NCBI GenBank assembly: GCA_964030785.1
Contig: OZ034967.1
Coordinates: forward strand, 54,250,265 to 54,314,264
Reading direction: 5' to 3'
DNA from: Siderastrea siderea
Lineage: Eukaryota > Cnidaria > Anthozoa > Scleractinia > Rhizangiidae
Length of the DNA stretch: 64,000 nt
Below the pieces are notes generated by a model. It was not told where the DNA came from. It saw only the letters and a list, made by a program, of their open reading frames with translations, and made no database searches. Below are positions 32,100-43,765 of this stretch, in pieces. A program made the position numbers and the translations under genes. Position 1 is the stretch's first letter; every line of letters starts with the position of its first letter.

Positions 32100-34330
32100 G
32101 GTGCTTGATGTACTATACATACTTGATGTACTCTACTTGCTTGATGTTCTCTACGTGCTTGATATACTCTACTTGCTTGATGTACTTTATTTGCTTGATA
32201 TACTCTACTTGCTTGATGTACTCTATGTGCTTGTAATACTCTACATGCTTGATGTACTTTACTTGCTTGTAGTACTCTATGTGCTTGTAGTACTCTACTT
32301 GCTTGATGTACTCTACGTGCTTGATATACCCTACTTGCTTGATTTACTCTACTTGCTTGATGTACTCTACGTGCTTAATATACTCTACTTGCTTGATGTA
32401 CTTTACTTGCTTGCAGTATTCTATGTGCTTGTAGTACTCTACATGCGTGATGTACTTTTCTTGCTTGTAATACTCTTCATGCTTGATGTACTTTACTTGC
32501 TTGTAGTACTCTATGTGCTTGTAGTACTCTACTTGCTTGTAGTACTCTATGTGCTTGTAGTACTCTACTTGCTTGATGTACTCTACTTGCTTGATATACT
32601 CTACGTGCTTGTAGTACTCTACTTGCTTGATATACTCTACTTGCTTGATTTACTCTACTTGCTTGATGTACTCTACGTGCTTAATATACTCTACTTGCTT
32701 GATGTACTTTACTTTCTTGTAGTACTCTATGTGCTTGTAGTACTCTACATGCGTGGAGTACTTTTCTTGCTTGTAATACTCTACATGCTTGATATAGTAT
32801 ACTTGCTTGATTATACTCTTCTTGCTTGATGCACTCTACTTGCTTGTAGTTCTCTATGTGCTTGATGTACTTTACTTGCTTGATATACTCTTCTTGCTTG
32901 ATGCACTCTACTTGATTGTAGTTCTCTATGTGCTTGATATACTTTACTTGCTTGATATACTCTTCTTGCTTGATGCACTCTATTTGCTTGTAGTACTCTA
33001 TGTGCTTGGTGTACTTTACTTGCGTGATGTACTTTTCTTGCTTGTAACACTCTACATGCTTGATGTACTCTAGGTGCTTGATGTACTCTACTTGCTTGAT
33101 ATACTCTACTTGCTTGTAGTACTCTTCTTGCTTGATGTAGTTTAATTACTTGCTTGTTGAACTCTACTTGCTTGATGTACTTTACTTGCTAGATGAACTC
33201 TACTTGCTTGACGTACTTTACGTGCTTGATGTACTTTACTTACTTGGAGTACTTAACTTACTTAGAGTACTTTACTTGGCTGGAGTACCTGACTTGCTTG
33301 GAGTACTTTACTTACTTGGAGTACTTTTCTTGCTTGTAGTACTTTGCTTGCTTAGAGTACTTAACTAACTTGGAGTACTTTACTTGCCTGGAGTACTTGA
33401 CTTGCTTGGAGTACTTACTTGGAGTACTTTTCTTGCTTGGAGTACTTTGTTTGCTTGGAGTACTTTGTCTGCTTGGAGTACTTTACTTACTTGGAGTACT
33501 TTACTTGGCTGGAGTACTTGACTTGCTTGGAGTACTTTACTTACTTGGAGTGCTTTTCTTGCTTGTAGTACTTTGCTTGCTTAGAGTACTTAACTTACTT
33601 GGAGTACTTTACCTGTCTGGAGTACTTGACTTGCTTGGAGTACTTACTTGGACTACTTTTCTTGCTTGGAGTACTTTGTTTGCTTGGAGTACTTTGTCTG
33701 CTTGGAGTACTTTACTTGGCTGGAGTACTTTACTTGCTTGGAGTACTTGGAGTACTTTGCTTACTTGTAGTACTTTGCTTGCTTGGAGTACTTTACTTAC
33801 TTGGAGTACTTTTCTTGCTTGTAGTACTTTGCTTGCTTAGAGTACTTAACTTACTTGGAGTACTTTACTTGCCTGGAGTACTTGACTTGCTTGGAGTACT
33901 TACTTGGAGTACTTTTCTTGCTTGGAGTACTTTGTTTGCTTGGAGTACTTTGTCTGCTTGGAGTACTTTACTTACTTGGAGTACTTAACTTACTTGGAGT
34001 ACTTTGTTTGTTTAGAGTACTCTACTTGCTTGGAGTACTTGGAGTACTTTGCTTACTTGTAGTACTTTGCTTGCTTAGTGTACTTTACTTACTTGGAGTA
34101 CTTTGTTTGCTTAGAGTACTTTACTTGCTTGGAATACTTTACTTGCTTAGAGTACTTTACTTGCTTGGAGTACTTTACTTGCTTGGAGTACTTTGTTTGC
34201 TTGGAGTACTCTACTTGCTTGGAGTACTTGACTTGCTTGGAGTACTTTACTTACTTGGAGTTTTTTGTTTACTTACTTGTAGTACTTTGCTTGCTTGTAG
34301 CACTTTAGTTACTTGGAGTATGAGTACTAC
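32100..34330 (+). repeat. 18-bp minisatellite array 1 (about 120 units)
   Basis: The unit is TTGATGTACTCTACTTGC with many single-base variants. From about 33240 a second subtype, TTGGAGTACTTTACTTGC, takes over. A higher-order repeat is visible: the segment starting CCTGGAGTACTTGACTTGC recurs near 33387, 33616 and 33872, spaced 229 and 256 bp. Since 18 is divisible by 3 and the unit lacks stops in several frames, long leucine-rich ORFs (LLDVLY repeats) arise automatically. These are not annotated as genes. GTAC is present in almost every unit. Confidence 0.95.
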
Positions 34331-34381
34331 ACTGTACACGGCTATAGCGCAACATAAACCATTATACTACACTATACACCA

Positions 34382-34618
34382 CTATACTACACTATATACA
34401 GCCATATAAACAATAGCCTCCATTTGGCGCGAAGATAAGCTTGGTCTGAGACGCCAACAATTTTCCACAACTATTCCGTAAATAATCTTCGCAGGATATC
34501 TCTCACCGGTCTTCTTAGCCACTTCCATAACGAATTTGCTTAACCTGCAATTTAGACTCAACGCTTCCATTTCTTCGATACCTTTTGAGAGCGTCGCGAC
34601 CTTACGCCCCTTCTTCAC
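34382..34618 (-). pseudogene. Possible Crypton/ZMYM-type domain fragment
   Basis: This 78-codon minus-strand reading contains LNCRLSKFVMEVAKKTGERY followed by PAKIIYGIVVENCWRLR. It resembles the conserved L..WL..FV.EV....G..YP...LY.I..G..R.LR block before the recombinase-like domain of Crypton-derived proteins (ZMYM2/QRICH1-like, DUF3504 family). There is no recombinase domain next to it and no ATG. It is probably a transposon relic or an isolated exon. Confidence 0.35.
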
Positions 34619-34929
34619 TCATGGTCGGACGCCAACTGCACAACAACAACTCACTATGCATGTAAACGTGTTCGTTCGGTGGAGGGCAATAATGTAACAC
34701 TGCATAATTTATCATTGTTGATTTGAGAAAACATGTCACTGCATAATTTCTTATTGTTTCATTTGAGAAGACATGTCAAAAACTCGGGCTTCGTGCTTCA
34801 TCACGGGTTCCAAACACTTCGAAACCATAAAAGCACTCGGTCTACGGGAACCCGTGATGAAGCAATCGCCCTGTTTTTTGACATACTACATGAAACACTC
34901 TCTCTCTCTCTCTCGTGTTTGATATAATA

Positions 34930-37096
34930 GTGCCGTAGCATGGGGAGCCCCCCCCCCCAAAAAAAAATGGGTTAACACAAAAGAGTAGAACAGTAACAAT
35001 GTTAGCATACAGTGTGTTGCCCAGTTTTCGTACACTTAAGTTTGAAATCGCTATATCTTTTTGTCTGTGAGACGAAAATTTATGAAATTTCTTTTAAAGA
35101 TACCCCATTTAATTACATTCAATATATAAAACGATTGGCCGCTTGATCGACGTATGTTCAAAATTATGCCATTTTTCCCAAAACTCCTAAGTTGCCCAGT
35201 CTTCGTACACCTGTCCCAGTTTTCGTACATCGACAAAACAACATTTCTCCACGAAAACGCTCGACGCAAACTGATGTGTCAGCCACCCTGCTGAGTGCTT
35301 ATCGTGTTTTCTCTTCGATTTGTGAATAAATATCGGCTTAGCGACCAATCATTTGGTGTACAAAGCAAATGGTTATTCGGGGGGTGGATGTTTAATCGAT
35401 CCTGCAGTGTTGATGTTTTTGTCCCTCACTTTTGGGCGGCTTTTCTTACGCTCAATCTACTGTCTCGTACGTCATTTACTGCCTGGGTAAAGGTAGTTGA
35501 CAGGTTACTATTCTGCGTATTACAACTGTTAAGAAATGGCCTGCATAAGATTCGACGTTTTCCCTCCGTTTACGCTTACGCCTTTAGAATAACAAACGCT
35601 TTACTTCCGTTTCCGCTTACGCTTGCTTTTCTTAACTACTTTTGTAAATGTTTATTAGAATCGCAACGGAGTAAGAAAAATCGGTAAAAGCGGTAAACTA
35701 ACGATATTTCGAGGTGTATGTCAACATTCTATGCAAAGACATCTACCTTAGTTAATTATTTGACGATTTAGATTGTTTGCGTGGGATTAAGTTTATTAAA
35801 TATTCGTGAACTTTGCATGACCTGGATGTAAAGTGTCGCTGTTATACCACAACAAATACATGTAGTGTATCGTACTTTGCAAGGATTGTTGTGTAATCTT
35901 TGCTGCACTTGCGAGTTATTAGTTTTCGAACAGTTAAGTTTAAAATTCAGTTCTTTAACTTATTTAAAAATAGATTTTGAGAAAGGCGCAGCTAAGTGTA
36001 CGAAAACTGGCACAGTAGGTCGAAATGTATGCGAAGATTCTCACCGCTAAAATTCAGGAGCAGTTAAATTTAAGCTGGCGTTGAAAGTTTTTCCATTCAC
36101 TTTCATCTTTTATCTATCATCTGTCCAAAAATCACGAAGTTCCTTGCAAAATTACCAACAAAACGGGCTATTTGTTCATCTACAATACCTTTACTGTGCA
36201 GTGAAAAGTGCAAATATTAGCCGCTAAACTTTTACTCACCTCGAAAGAAATTGCCGCACTGACCTGCTTCTTCGTCAAAAAGCCCGGCAAAACCGGCAAT
36301 TTATAGCTGAAATGTTCCTTTTTCTTTTGGAATTCTTCGGTTGACGAAGATTTAAATGACCGACGAAAATAATCAAATAAAGTTCTTTTTGTACGAAAAT
36401 TGGGCCCGTACGAAAACTGGGCAACATATTGTACTGTTGGATTAGGTCAGCCTAATTAACACTGCGGTTAGCCTAATTTTGTTTTCCAGTGCTATTTGTA
36501 TAACGTTTTCCAGCAAAAGTTTTGCACATTTTCTCTTCCAACTCTTACAAAGCTTTTGGCAGCAAAACCTAGAAGTGGATTGGATTTTTGCGTTTGACCC
36601 TTGTGAACTGAGCCAATAATTATGACCGTTACGTCTGGTTAGCGGCGACGCTCTTCCTGCTTCTTAATTTTTGCAAACATCCAATGTTCATTTCGATTTG
36701 ATTAAGCATTAAATTGTATGGCTTTAAATGGGAGAGAAACCCATTAAATCTGGTGAGAAACGATCACGAGTCATGCCCAAAAAAGAATGAAAACCGTCAA
36801 GAATAGGCTGGTTTAGAAGTAACATCTCAGGCATTTTGGCTTACAGGCAGCAGGAACTTCGAATTAAATAAACCCGTTCAATAAGAACAGTACAACGTTA
36901 AAGCAACATTTCTGATCAATGATTTTAGTCAGTTTAAAATTGCTGGTAACTTTTTCAGAAAGCTAGAAATGCTATTTTAGAGACCCCATCATTGAAAATC
37001 TCCCGGACTAGCATGCCCCCCGACCCTCCAAGAACCTCGCGCCCAAGGCGCGAGTGATGTGCCCCCCCCCCCAATAAATTTACCCTGCTACGGCAC
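34930..37096. mobile_element. Non-autonomous DNA element with GTGCCGTAGCA ends
   Basis: The left end GTGCCGTAGCATGGGG and the right end TACCCTGCTACGGCAC (37081-37096) are inverted, each followed inward by a C-rich run. A TA-rich flank is present on both sides. The interior was itself hit by the element at 35010-36431. No coding region is recognised. Confidence 0.55.
35010..36431. mobile_element. Tc1/mariner-like non-autonomous element (TA target)
   Basis: The inverted ends are CAGTGTGTTGCCCAGTTTTC and the complement of CAATATGTTGCCCAGTTTTC, then GTAC. TA flanks both sides (35008-35009 and 36432-36433). Internal copies of GCCCAGTCTTCGTAC and CCAGTTTTCGTAC lie at 35195-35230, with an inverted one near 35997, and may be transposase-binding subterminal repeats. 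The only longer ORF (35295-35687, 130 codons) matches no transposase I recognise. Confidence 0.7.
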
Positions 37097-37119
37097 TGTA
37101 TATTACAACCTACTCTATA

Positions 37120-37257
37120 TACCATGCCATAGAAAATACAGCCAATCAGAATTCAGGAAAGCCGTTGAATATTCGATGGTTAAACTTAACCTTCCCATCG
37201 TGCGCTGGGATTTTATTCTCGACGAAATTTAGTAAACGTATTTTCTATGGCATGGTA
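37120..37257. mobile_element. 138-bp MITE with perfect 20-bp inverted ends
   Basis: TACCATGCCATAGAAAATAC on the left and its exact reverse complement at 37238-37257. Flanks are TA-rich. The interior is non-coding. Confidence 0.75.
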
Positions 37258-39418
37258 TAAAATAGTAACACAACACTTTCTCGTGGTATACTTAACAATT
37301 ATTCCTTGAGCGCGCGTTGGATACGAGATGGTAGATAGCCAACGAGGCGCGTAGCGTGCGCGCCACGTTTATAACGGGGCCATTCAAACCGGAAGTTGAA
37401 CATATCTTTTTCCACCAAGAACGATCAGAATGCGAAAAATTGGTCAATCCCAGCAGTATCATTGCTTGCAAACGCAGACGTTTTTCCTGCTGTCGCTAAG
37501 CAGTTTACCTCTGTCACGATGTTGCCTGAGAAGATTGCCTCAGTGTTTACTAAAGCAAAGCGTTGAAATGGAGGAATTTTGCTCTCGGATTTTGAAGAAC
37601 AATCGTAACTTGTTGTTCTGTTTATGTAACACAATGGAGTATCATTCGCTTTTTTTCGGGGTTCGAACAAAATTAAAGTTTGTCTGCTCTAGGCAAAAAA
37701 TCGTTGTTGCAGATTGGTGTAAAACCGCACTTGATTCTGCGTGCACAGTTTCAAGTCTGTAGAACTTTTCGCTTCTCGGAGAGAATGAAAACAACTGAAC
37801 AAGAAATGTTCATTTTGGGGGAAGTAGATCATGTAACCAAGTGTTCTCATGCTATCTCAGACTCAGGAGCTGCCAAAGCTATCGAGTTGAAAAACTTGCA
37901 CGTAAACTATGTGTGCTGAGCGTGTTAACTGTATATGATGAAAGTGTTCGGTGTTTTTACAAGAAGGAAAGGACGTTTAGAACTTTCATAAGATTTTAGC
38001 GTATTAATGACCATTACGGAGTGAGTATTTGTAACTGTAAAACTAAACTGCGCTTATACATTTTCTTACCCTGTCAATTACGTATGACAATATTAAACGC
38101 TGCCAACAGACTACGGTGAAATACTTAAGCAAAATTTGGAACGCGCGATGTATTTTTGTTACGCGTTTATTCCGGTTGAACATATATTGAAATTGCATGT
38201 TTTTGATACTACATCTGATACTACAGAAAAAAATCCGCTGTAAATGATCTTTTTTAGCCTGGGAATGTTCTTGAAAATTCAGCCATTTGTAACTCCGCCT
38301 TTTTGAGATATCGACAATTTAGTGTTTGCTTTAAAAATGTAAGCTTTGGATACTGCTTCTGGTCCAATCTCAAAAGCAGGCAAACTCGCTCGAGTACCTC
38401 CTTTCCTTCCATGACCCTCACAAGACAACTTTTCAGTCTATCAAGGCCCGCACTTCCTAACCCGTGGTTACCCCTAGTTAAGATAAGATAAGATAAGATA
38501 AGATAAGATAAGATAAGATGTTATGTGGGTTAAGGTATACTGTGAGGTAGAACAACAAATTAGACTGGAATACCTTTTTATCGCCAAGTAGGGAATTCAA
38601 AGGAGATATTTAATACACAACTAAAATAAACATCAAACTTCGTGCCCTCTATTAAAAAGTATAGGTGTTAAAAATTGACAGTGATAAACCCAACCCGAGA
38701 GCATTGCAGACCGCACTTATGCTGATCCATGGGTCCTTTGTAGTTGTTAGGGTGGTGAAACAGTTTTCTAGCAAATACTTGGTGACAAGATCAATCAGTT
38801 CCACAGCATATTGTGCCTGAAATGTTCTTGAAAGCAATACGAGTATAACAAATGACCCGAAATTTAGCTCATGTCTTATCGCAAAACCTTTTACTCTAAC
38901 TGATTAAGCACACACATTTTCCTTCACGTGAATTCATTTATTTTAGAACATTTCTCTCTGGAACAAAACAAGGTAAGAAACTGTAACCTAGGAATGCTAA
39001 AAACTGGAACTATATTCAATACTTCCAAACGTCCACCACATTATGCGAAGCCAACCTGAACTTAAAGTACAAACTACCCTTTAATTAGACATGTATGTCT
39101 GCGAATAGTGGTGAACGTCTCATAAAAATAAAATTAATAAAATAAAAAAGCCTATGAATTTGAAATACTTATACTAATATTAAGAAGAAAATATATGAAT
39201 AAATAGAAAGATATAGCTTTTTACAATTTTCAAACAATGAAATTTTCCAAGCTAAAATCATCATTCAAGTGTCGTTGAGGAAAGTGTGTTAAGGATATGT
39301 CTTTACTTATAGATTACAAGTCTATAGCACAAGTCGCTGCAAAAATTGCGCACTTAAAAGCCAACCATACGTTGTGACTTCATATAAGGGACTCCTGTGT
39401 AAAACGACTTTTAAATAT
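37258..39418. other. Non-coding stretch downstream of the CXC gene
   Basis: ORFs of 60-110 codons (37425-37762, 37680-37919 and 38652-38837) overlap on opposite strands and have no recognised domain. The only clear repeat is the pentanucleotide run at 38479-38519. Confidence 0.3.
38479..38519. repeat. (AGATA)n microsatellite
   Basis: About eight perfect copies of AAGAT in tandem. Confidence 0.95.
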
Positions 39419-40125
39419 TTAACAACGAGTTTCAGTGATGTCTTGTACAAAATTCTTAGCTCGTGACCGTCGTGGATATTGTGTTTTTAGCTTAACACTA
39501 TCAGATTGGGCAACAAAATTAAACAGCATTTGCAAATTTCTTGCATTTACACAGACACCATGACCAAACAACACCTCTCTGCAAACCATTAAACATAGCA
39601 TTTCCAGGTTTCTCCACGGCCCAGATTCGACTTGAACATTTTCAGCTGACATGAAGCTCCTTCCTGTTTTCCTTTTGTAAGGGGAAACTAACTGCCTTTG
39701 TCGTTTCCTTGGATTGCTTGTTGATTCTGTAGCAACACGAGCCTGAAAAATATTGCCGCAATTAACACATCTACAGAGTTCCGAGCAACCTGTTGCACTC
39801 GCTACACATGGGCACTTGGACTTGCGGACACCGTCTCGGCAGGATTTGTTACTTGCATCGCTAGCTTTGTTTTTCTTTCCAAGTCCACATCTGCATCCTT
39901 TATTTTTTATTTTGTTATTGATTCCATTTGGTTTGGAGTCGTTCTTGTTCTTGCAGTTATAGCATCTGCATTTCCGAGAACACGGCCGCTCTAGCTTGTA
40001 ACAGGGACATCTATTAGAAACACAGGCTTCTGGCACATCTGTGTGCCTCCTATTTTTTCCGCAAGAGCATCGAGTTTCCATATCGTGGTTTTCTTCTTCG
40101 CTAGGGTCATCTGAACTTGAACATT
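39419..40125 (-). CDS. CXC-motif (MSL2/tesmin-like) DNA-binding protein, terminal exon
   Basis: Behind a strong acceptor (TTTTCTTACTCAG|AATG) at 40126 the minus strand is open to a stop at 39419. From the internal ATG (220 residues), two cysteine motifs follow: CSCGKNRRHTD with NRCPCYKLERPC and CRCYNC (about 5-45), and CRCGLGKK with SKCPCVASATGC and CRCVNC (about 63-108). The CxCG...CxCY...C.C..C spacing matches the CXC fold of MSL2, tesmin and TSO1, which binds zinc and DNA. An acidic stretch (SSDDPSEEENHD) precedes it and about 110 residues of unknown type follow. At least one upstream exon must exist and is not identified. Host gene or transposon-linked gene cannot be decided. Confidence 0.75.
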
Positions 40126-40167
40126 CTGAGTAAGAAAAGATCGGTAATAAGTCATCGAGGACTACTC

Positions 40168-40215
40168 TGGGGACTAAAGTCGCCTTAAGTCACGTTAAGT
40201 CGCCTAAAGTCGCGT
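40168..40215. repeat. Solo terminus of the 14705-24239 element family
   Basis: GGACTACTCTGGGGACTAAAGTCGCC with further TTAAGTC-type repeats matches the complement of the right end at 24130-24239. No matching opposite end is seen to the right. It lies in the presumed intron just upstream of the CXC exon. Confidence 0.6.
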
Positions 40216-40276
40216 CAAAAAATGCAACCAAAGGCTTTCAAACCAACAGGTAGTCTTAGATAAATGAAACATAATA

Positions 40277-40683
40277 CCTGGAAGACTCACAGATAGGCCG
40301 CACCTTTTTTCCCAAATTCGTCACTCAAAATCGAGGGTGCGCCTTATCTGAGCTACAAACGTTCCACAAACGATTTGCTTGTGGTGAGTCAAGAAAGACT
40401 CACCAACAAATACCGGAAAAAGAACACTGATCAGTAGTCAAAGTTGGTGATCAAGATGTTTTTTCTATTAAATAGCTAAAATTGTGAGTAAGTCTTTGAA
40501 GTATTTTCTGTTTCAATGTAATTGAGTTGATAGGTTGTAAGACGAAGACTTCTAAACAATCAAACTTTAAATTTCTTTCAAAAAACGTTTTTATCAAATT
40601 AATTTGAGTTGCCAAACTCAGGGTGCAGCTTATCTGTGAGTGCAGCTTATCTGTGAGTGCAGCTTATCTGCGAGTCTTTATGG
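40277..40683. mobile_element. Mariner-like MITE (TA target)
   Basis: The left end CCTGGAAGACTCACAGATAG and the right end (complement of CCATAAAGACTCGCAGATAA) are inverted, with TA on both sides (40275-40276 and 40684-40685). The right side has three copies of GTGCAGCTTATCTGTGA. The 407-bp interior is non-coding. Confidence 0.65.
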
Positions 40684-40724
40684 TATTTTCTATTATAAGG
40701 TAAACACCACTCCATTCCTAAGGG

Positions 40725-40960
40725 TCAGAGGAAGGAAGTGGCCTTAGTAAGCTAGACTCTGGATCAAGTGGTCAGGGTTCTAGTCCTCCTCAATGTTATT
40801 GTGTTCTTAGGTGAGACCCTCAACAGTTCCTTAACAGTGCCTCTCTCCGCTTCTATTCACATTCCTTCCCCCTAGGAGAGCGTAGGGGTGAGGGGGGGGG
40901 GTTGTGCCCCTGCGATGACCTAGCAGTCAGTGGGATGAGTATAAATTCTGTTAGTGACAT
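40725..40960 (+). repeat. tRNA-derived SINE
   Basis: A pol III A-box-like TGGCCTTAGTAAGC and B box GGTTCTAGTCC at 40755-40795 are followed by a body with GTGTTCTTAGGTGAGACCCTC and CCTCTCTCC. It ends near ATGAGTATAAATTC. This head-body order is usual for animal tRNA-SINEs. Confidence 0.5.
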
Positions 40961-41148
40961 ATTTTTAGACACATTTTGCTTAATATATACTTCTTTTTCG
41001 CTATATATTTGTAGATTCTAGTTTTTTAGTAGTGTGTTACATATTTTTGTAACATATTTTAGTCTATGTTATTGTATTTCTCGAAGATATTAGGTACTAA
41101 TATTAATAATATTATAAGCTACTCTAAAATTCGAGAGAAAATATAGTC

Positions 41149-41241
41149 TATGTATGTATGTATGTATGTATGTATGTATGTATGTATGTATGTATGTATG
41201 TATGTATGTATGTATGTATGTATGTATGTATGTATGTATGA
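41149..41241. repeat. (TATG)n microsatellite
   Basis: About 23 perfect tetranucleotide copies. The overlapping minus-strand ORF (YIHT repeats) is an artefact of the repeat. Confidence 0.97.
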
Positions 41242-41342
41242 TGGTAAAGAAATGGGATATCTTATGTACAGCGAATTGGACCCATCTGGCCTGATGCAGA
41301 CTCTTTGCTATGACAGCTGTATACAATAATGGATATTGGTTG

Positions 41343-41361
41343 GGGGGGGGGGGGGGGGGGC
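41343..41361. repeat. Poly-G run
   Basis: Nearly 20 consecutive G. It may be a slipped or sequencing-error-prone stretch. Confidence 0.9.
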
Positions 41362-41379
41362 AAAAAATCATAACCTCTT

Positions 41380-42045
41380 TATGCTAAAGTGTGCAGAAAA
41401 ATCCCTCACAGAATAAATCTTTGTGGCCAAAAGAAGAGTTATGCTTTATGCCTAAGTAAAGTAATATCAGGCAGGTGGCTCATCAGTTAACTTGTGTCAA
41501 GGTAGCATGGAGTTTCTATGAGAATTGCTTTTCCCCTGAATGCAGTGCCAGCCCATCAAAGAATGTTGCCTGAAGCAAACAAATACACAACGGAAAACGT
41601 TTGCCACACAGAATGCCTTGTCATTCTCAAAACGTACATGAGCTTGCATAAGAGCAACTCGCAAAACCAATCCCGGCAACTGATAAGACCCATGTGGAGG
41701 GTCGAGACCATGGTCTTGCCTGTACAAATCGGCAGTCGAAAGACTTGCTTACAAAAGGAGGAAACATATCGAGCTCCATCGACACGAAACTCACAGTTTC
41801 GAAAGGGGCTAATTGTTACGCATTTGACTGAACTCAATGTCAACAAACGGTGCCAAAGCTCAAACACGTTTTAATGGCACTTTATAAAACCAAGACAGTC
41901 ATTGCAACAACAAATCTTACGAGCCACTGTTCATATCCTTTCTTTAAAATCACATACTTGTCAGTACAAAAATATTAAGAGGCTACATTATATAAATGTT
42001 TCCACTGTTGGAAGTCGTGCAGGCCTGTCGCTCCTTCCTTAACTC
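41380..42045. other. No gene recognised
   Basis: Overlapping ORFs on both strands (41518-41874 + and 41556-41867 -) of about 100-118 codons lack known domains and splice signals I can support. Confidence 0.3.
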
Positions 42046-42049
42046 CCCA

Positions 42050-43195
42050 CTGTGAAGTACATCAAGCAAGTGAAGTACATCAAGCACATAGAGTACATCA
42101 AGCACGTGAAGTACAACAAGCACATAGAGTACTACGAGCAAGTAAAGTACATCAAGCACAAAGAGTACATCAAGCAAGTGAAGTACATCAAGCAAATAGA
42201 GTATATCAAGCAAGTGAAGTACATCAAGCACATAGAGTACTACAAGCAAGTGAAGTACATCAAGCACATAGAGTATCAAGCATGTAGAGTATTACAAGCA
42301 AGAAAAGTACATCAAGCACCTAGAGTACATCAAGCATGTAGAGTGTTACAAGCAAGAAACGTACATCAAGCAAGTAAAGTACATCAAGCACACAGAGTAC
42401 TACAAGCAAGTAGAGTGCATCAAGCAAGAAGAGTATATCATGCAAGTAAAGTATATCAAGCACATAGAGAACTACAAGCAAGTAGAGTACCACAAGCACA
42501 TAGAGTACTACAAGCAAGTAGAGTACTACAAGCACATAGAGTACTACAAGCACATAGAGTACTACAAGGAAGAAAAGTACATCACGCATGTAGAGTACTA
42601 CAAGCACATAGAATACTACAAGCACATAGAGTACTACAAGCAAGTGGAGTACATCAAGTAGGTGAAGTACATCATGCACATAGAGTACTACAAGCAAGTA
42701 AAGTACATCAAGCAAGTGAAGTACATCAAGCAAGTAGAGTACATTAAGCGAGTAAAGTGCAACAAGAAAGTAGAGTACATCAAGCACATAGAGTACATCA
42801 AGCAAGTAAAGTACATAAAGCAAGTAAAGTACATCAAACACATAGAGTACATCAAGCAAGTAAAGTACATCAAGCAAGTGAAGTACATCAAGAAAGTGAA
42901 GTACATCAAGCACATAGAGTACATCAAGCAAGTAAAGTACATCAAGCAAGTAAAGTACATCAAGCAAGTAAAGTACATCAAGCAAGTAAAGTACATCAAG
43001 CACGTAGAGTACATCAAGCAAGTAAAGTACATCAAGCAAGTGAAGTACATCAAGCAAGTGAAGTACATCAAGCACATAGAGTACATCAAGCAAGTAAAGT
43101 ACATCAAGCAAATAGAGTACATCAAGCAAGTAGAGTATATTAAGCGAGTAAAGTGCAACAAGCAAGTAGAGTACATCAAGCAAGTAGAGTAGTAA
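42050..43195 (-). repeat. 18-bp minisatellite array 2 (about 64 units), inverted
   Basis: The unit GTACATCAAGCAAGTAAA is the reverse complement of the array 1 unit, so the two arrays form a very large, widely spaced inverted repeat about 8 kb apart. Only the TGATGTAC-type subtype occurs here. The GGAGTAC subtype is absent. Long ORFs on both strands are produced by the 18-bp period. Confidence 0.95.
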
Positions 43196-43199
43196 GCCC

Positions 43200-43700
43200 G
43201 TCTTTCTACTTCTCCTCTCCATTTCCGTACTTTCCGCGGAGGTCTCTGTGGAGGAGACAGCTCATTTCCCTCCTTCATTTGCTAAACGAAAGACAAAGCG
43301 TGTTCGAGCGCCTGTATACTTCAGTGTTAAAATCGTCGGTACGCTGTGGGTCAAGTGCTCATTCTGTGGCGGCTGGTAATCCAGCAAGGGTGAGGATGAC
43401 GACACTAGTGCATGGAGTCCCCAAAATACTACACCCTATCAAAAACATTACCAAAATCGCATCTAAGAAGTAACTGGAAGAAGAGGATTTCTTCTCTTTA
43501 AGTGCAAGGGCTGCTACTATTTTTCTTTAACTTATCCCCAAGAAAAAAGAGGTAAAATTTGACATGAATGGAGTGATGTTCGCCCAGTGTAAGCAATTGT
43601 ACTCCGCGGTACATGCACGTGCCTTACTCAACGAGTTATGAAGCCTTGATGCGCTGGAGCAATTGCAGGTCTTTCATATCCCGCACGTGGAATGGATGTG
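43200..43700. other. Non-coding junction before segmental copy B
   Basis: No gene is recognised. The last part joins the duplicated block at about 43700. Confidence 0.3.
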
Positions 43701-43765
43701 AAAAAAATTCACGTTTACATCGGGGATTGAACCAATGCAAATTCGTCCTTAGGTTCCCCTTTATT

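Noticed and set aside
32101..34409. Long ORFs of leucine-rich LLDVLY or LLGVLY repeats
   Set aside because: They arise from an 18-bp tandem repeat without stops and are open in several frames and on both strands. No start context or unique coding sequence flanks them.
41090..41371. Minus-strand ORF with YIHT repeats
   Set aside because: Produced by the (TATG)n microsatellite.
41518..41874. Overlapping 118- and 103-codon ORFs on opposite strands
   Set aside because: No domain, splice or conservation evidence; listed only as an unassigned stretch.
42050..43195. CRISPR-like array
   Set aside because: The units are contiguous 18-bp repeats without spacers and the genome is eukaryotic.
42052..43278. 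ORFs of up to 300 codons on both strands
   Set aside because: Same 18-bp minisatellite artefact in the inverse orientation.
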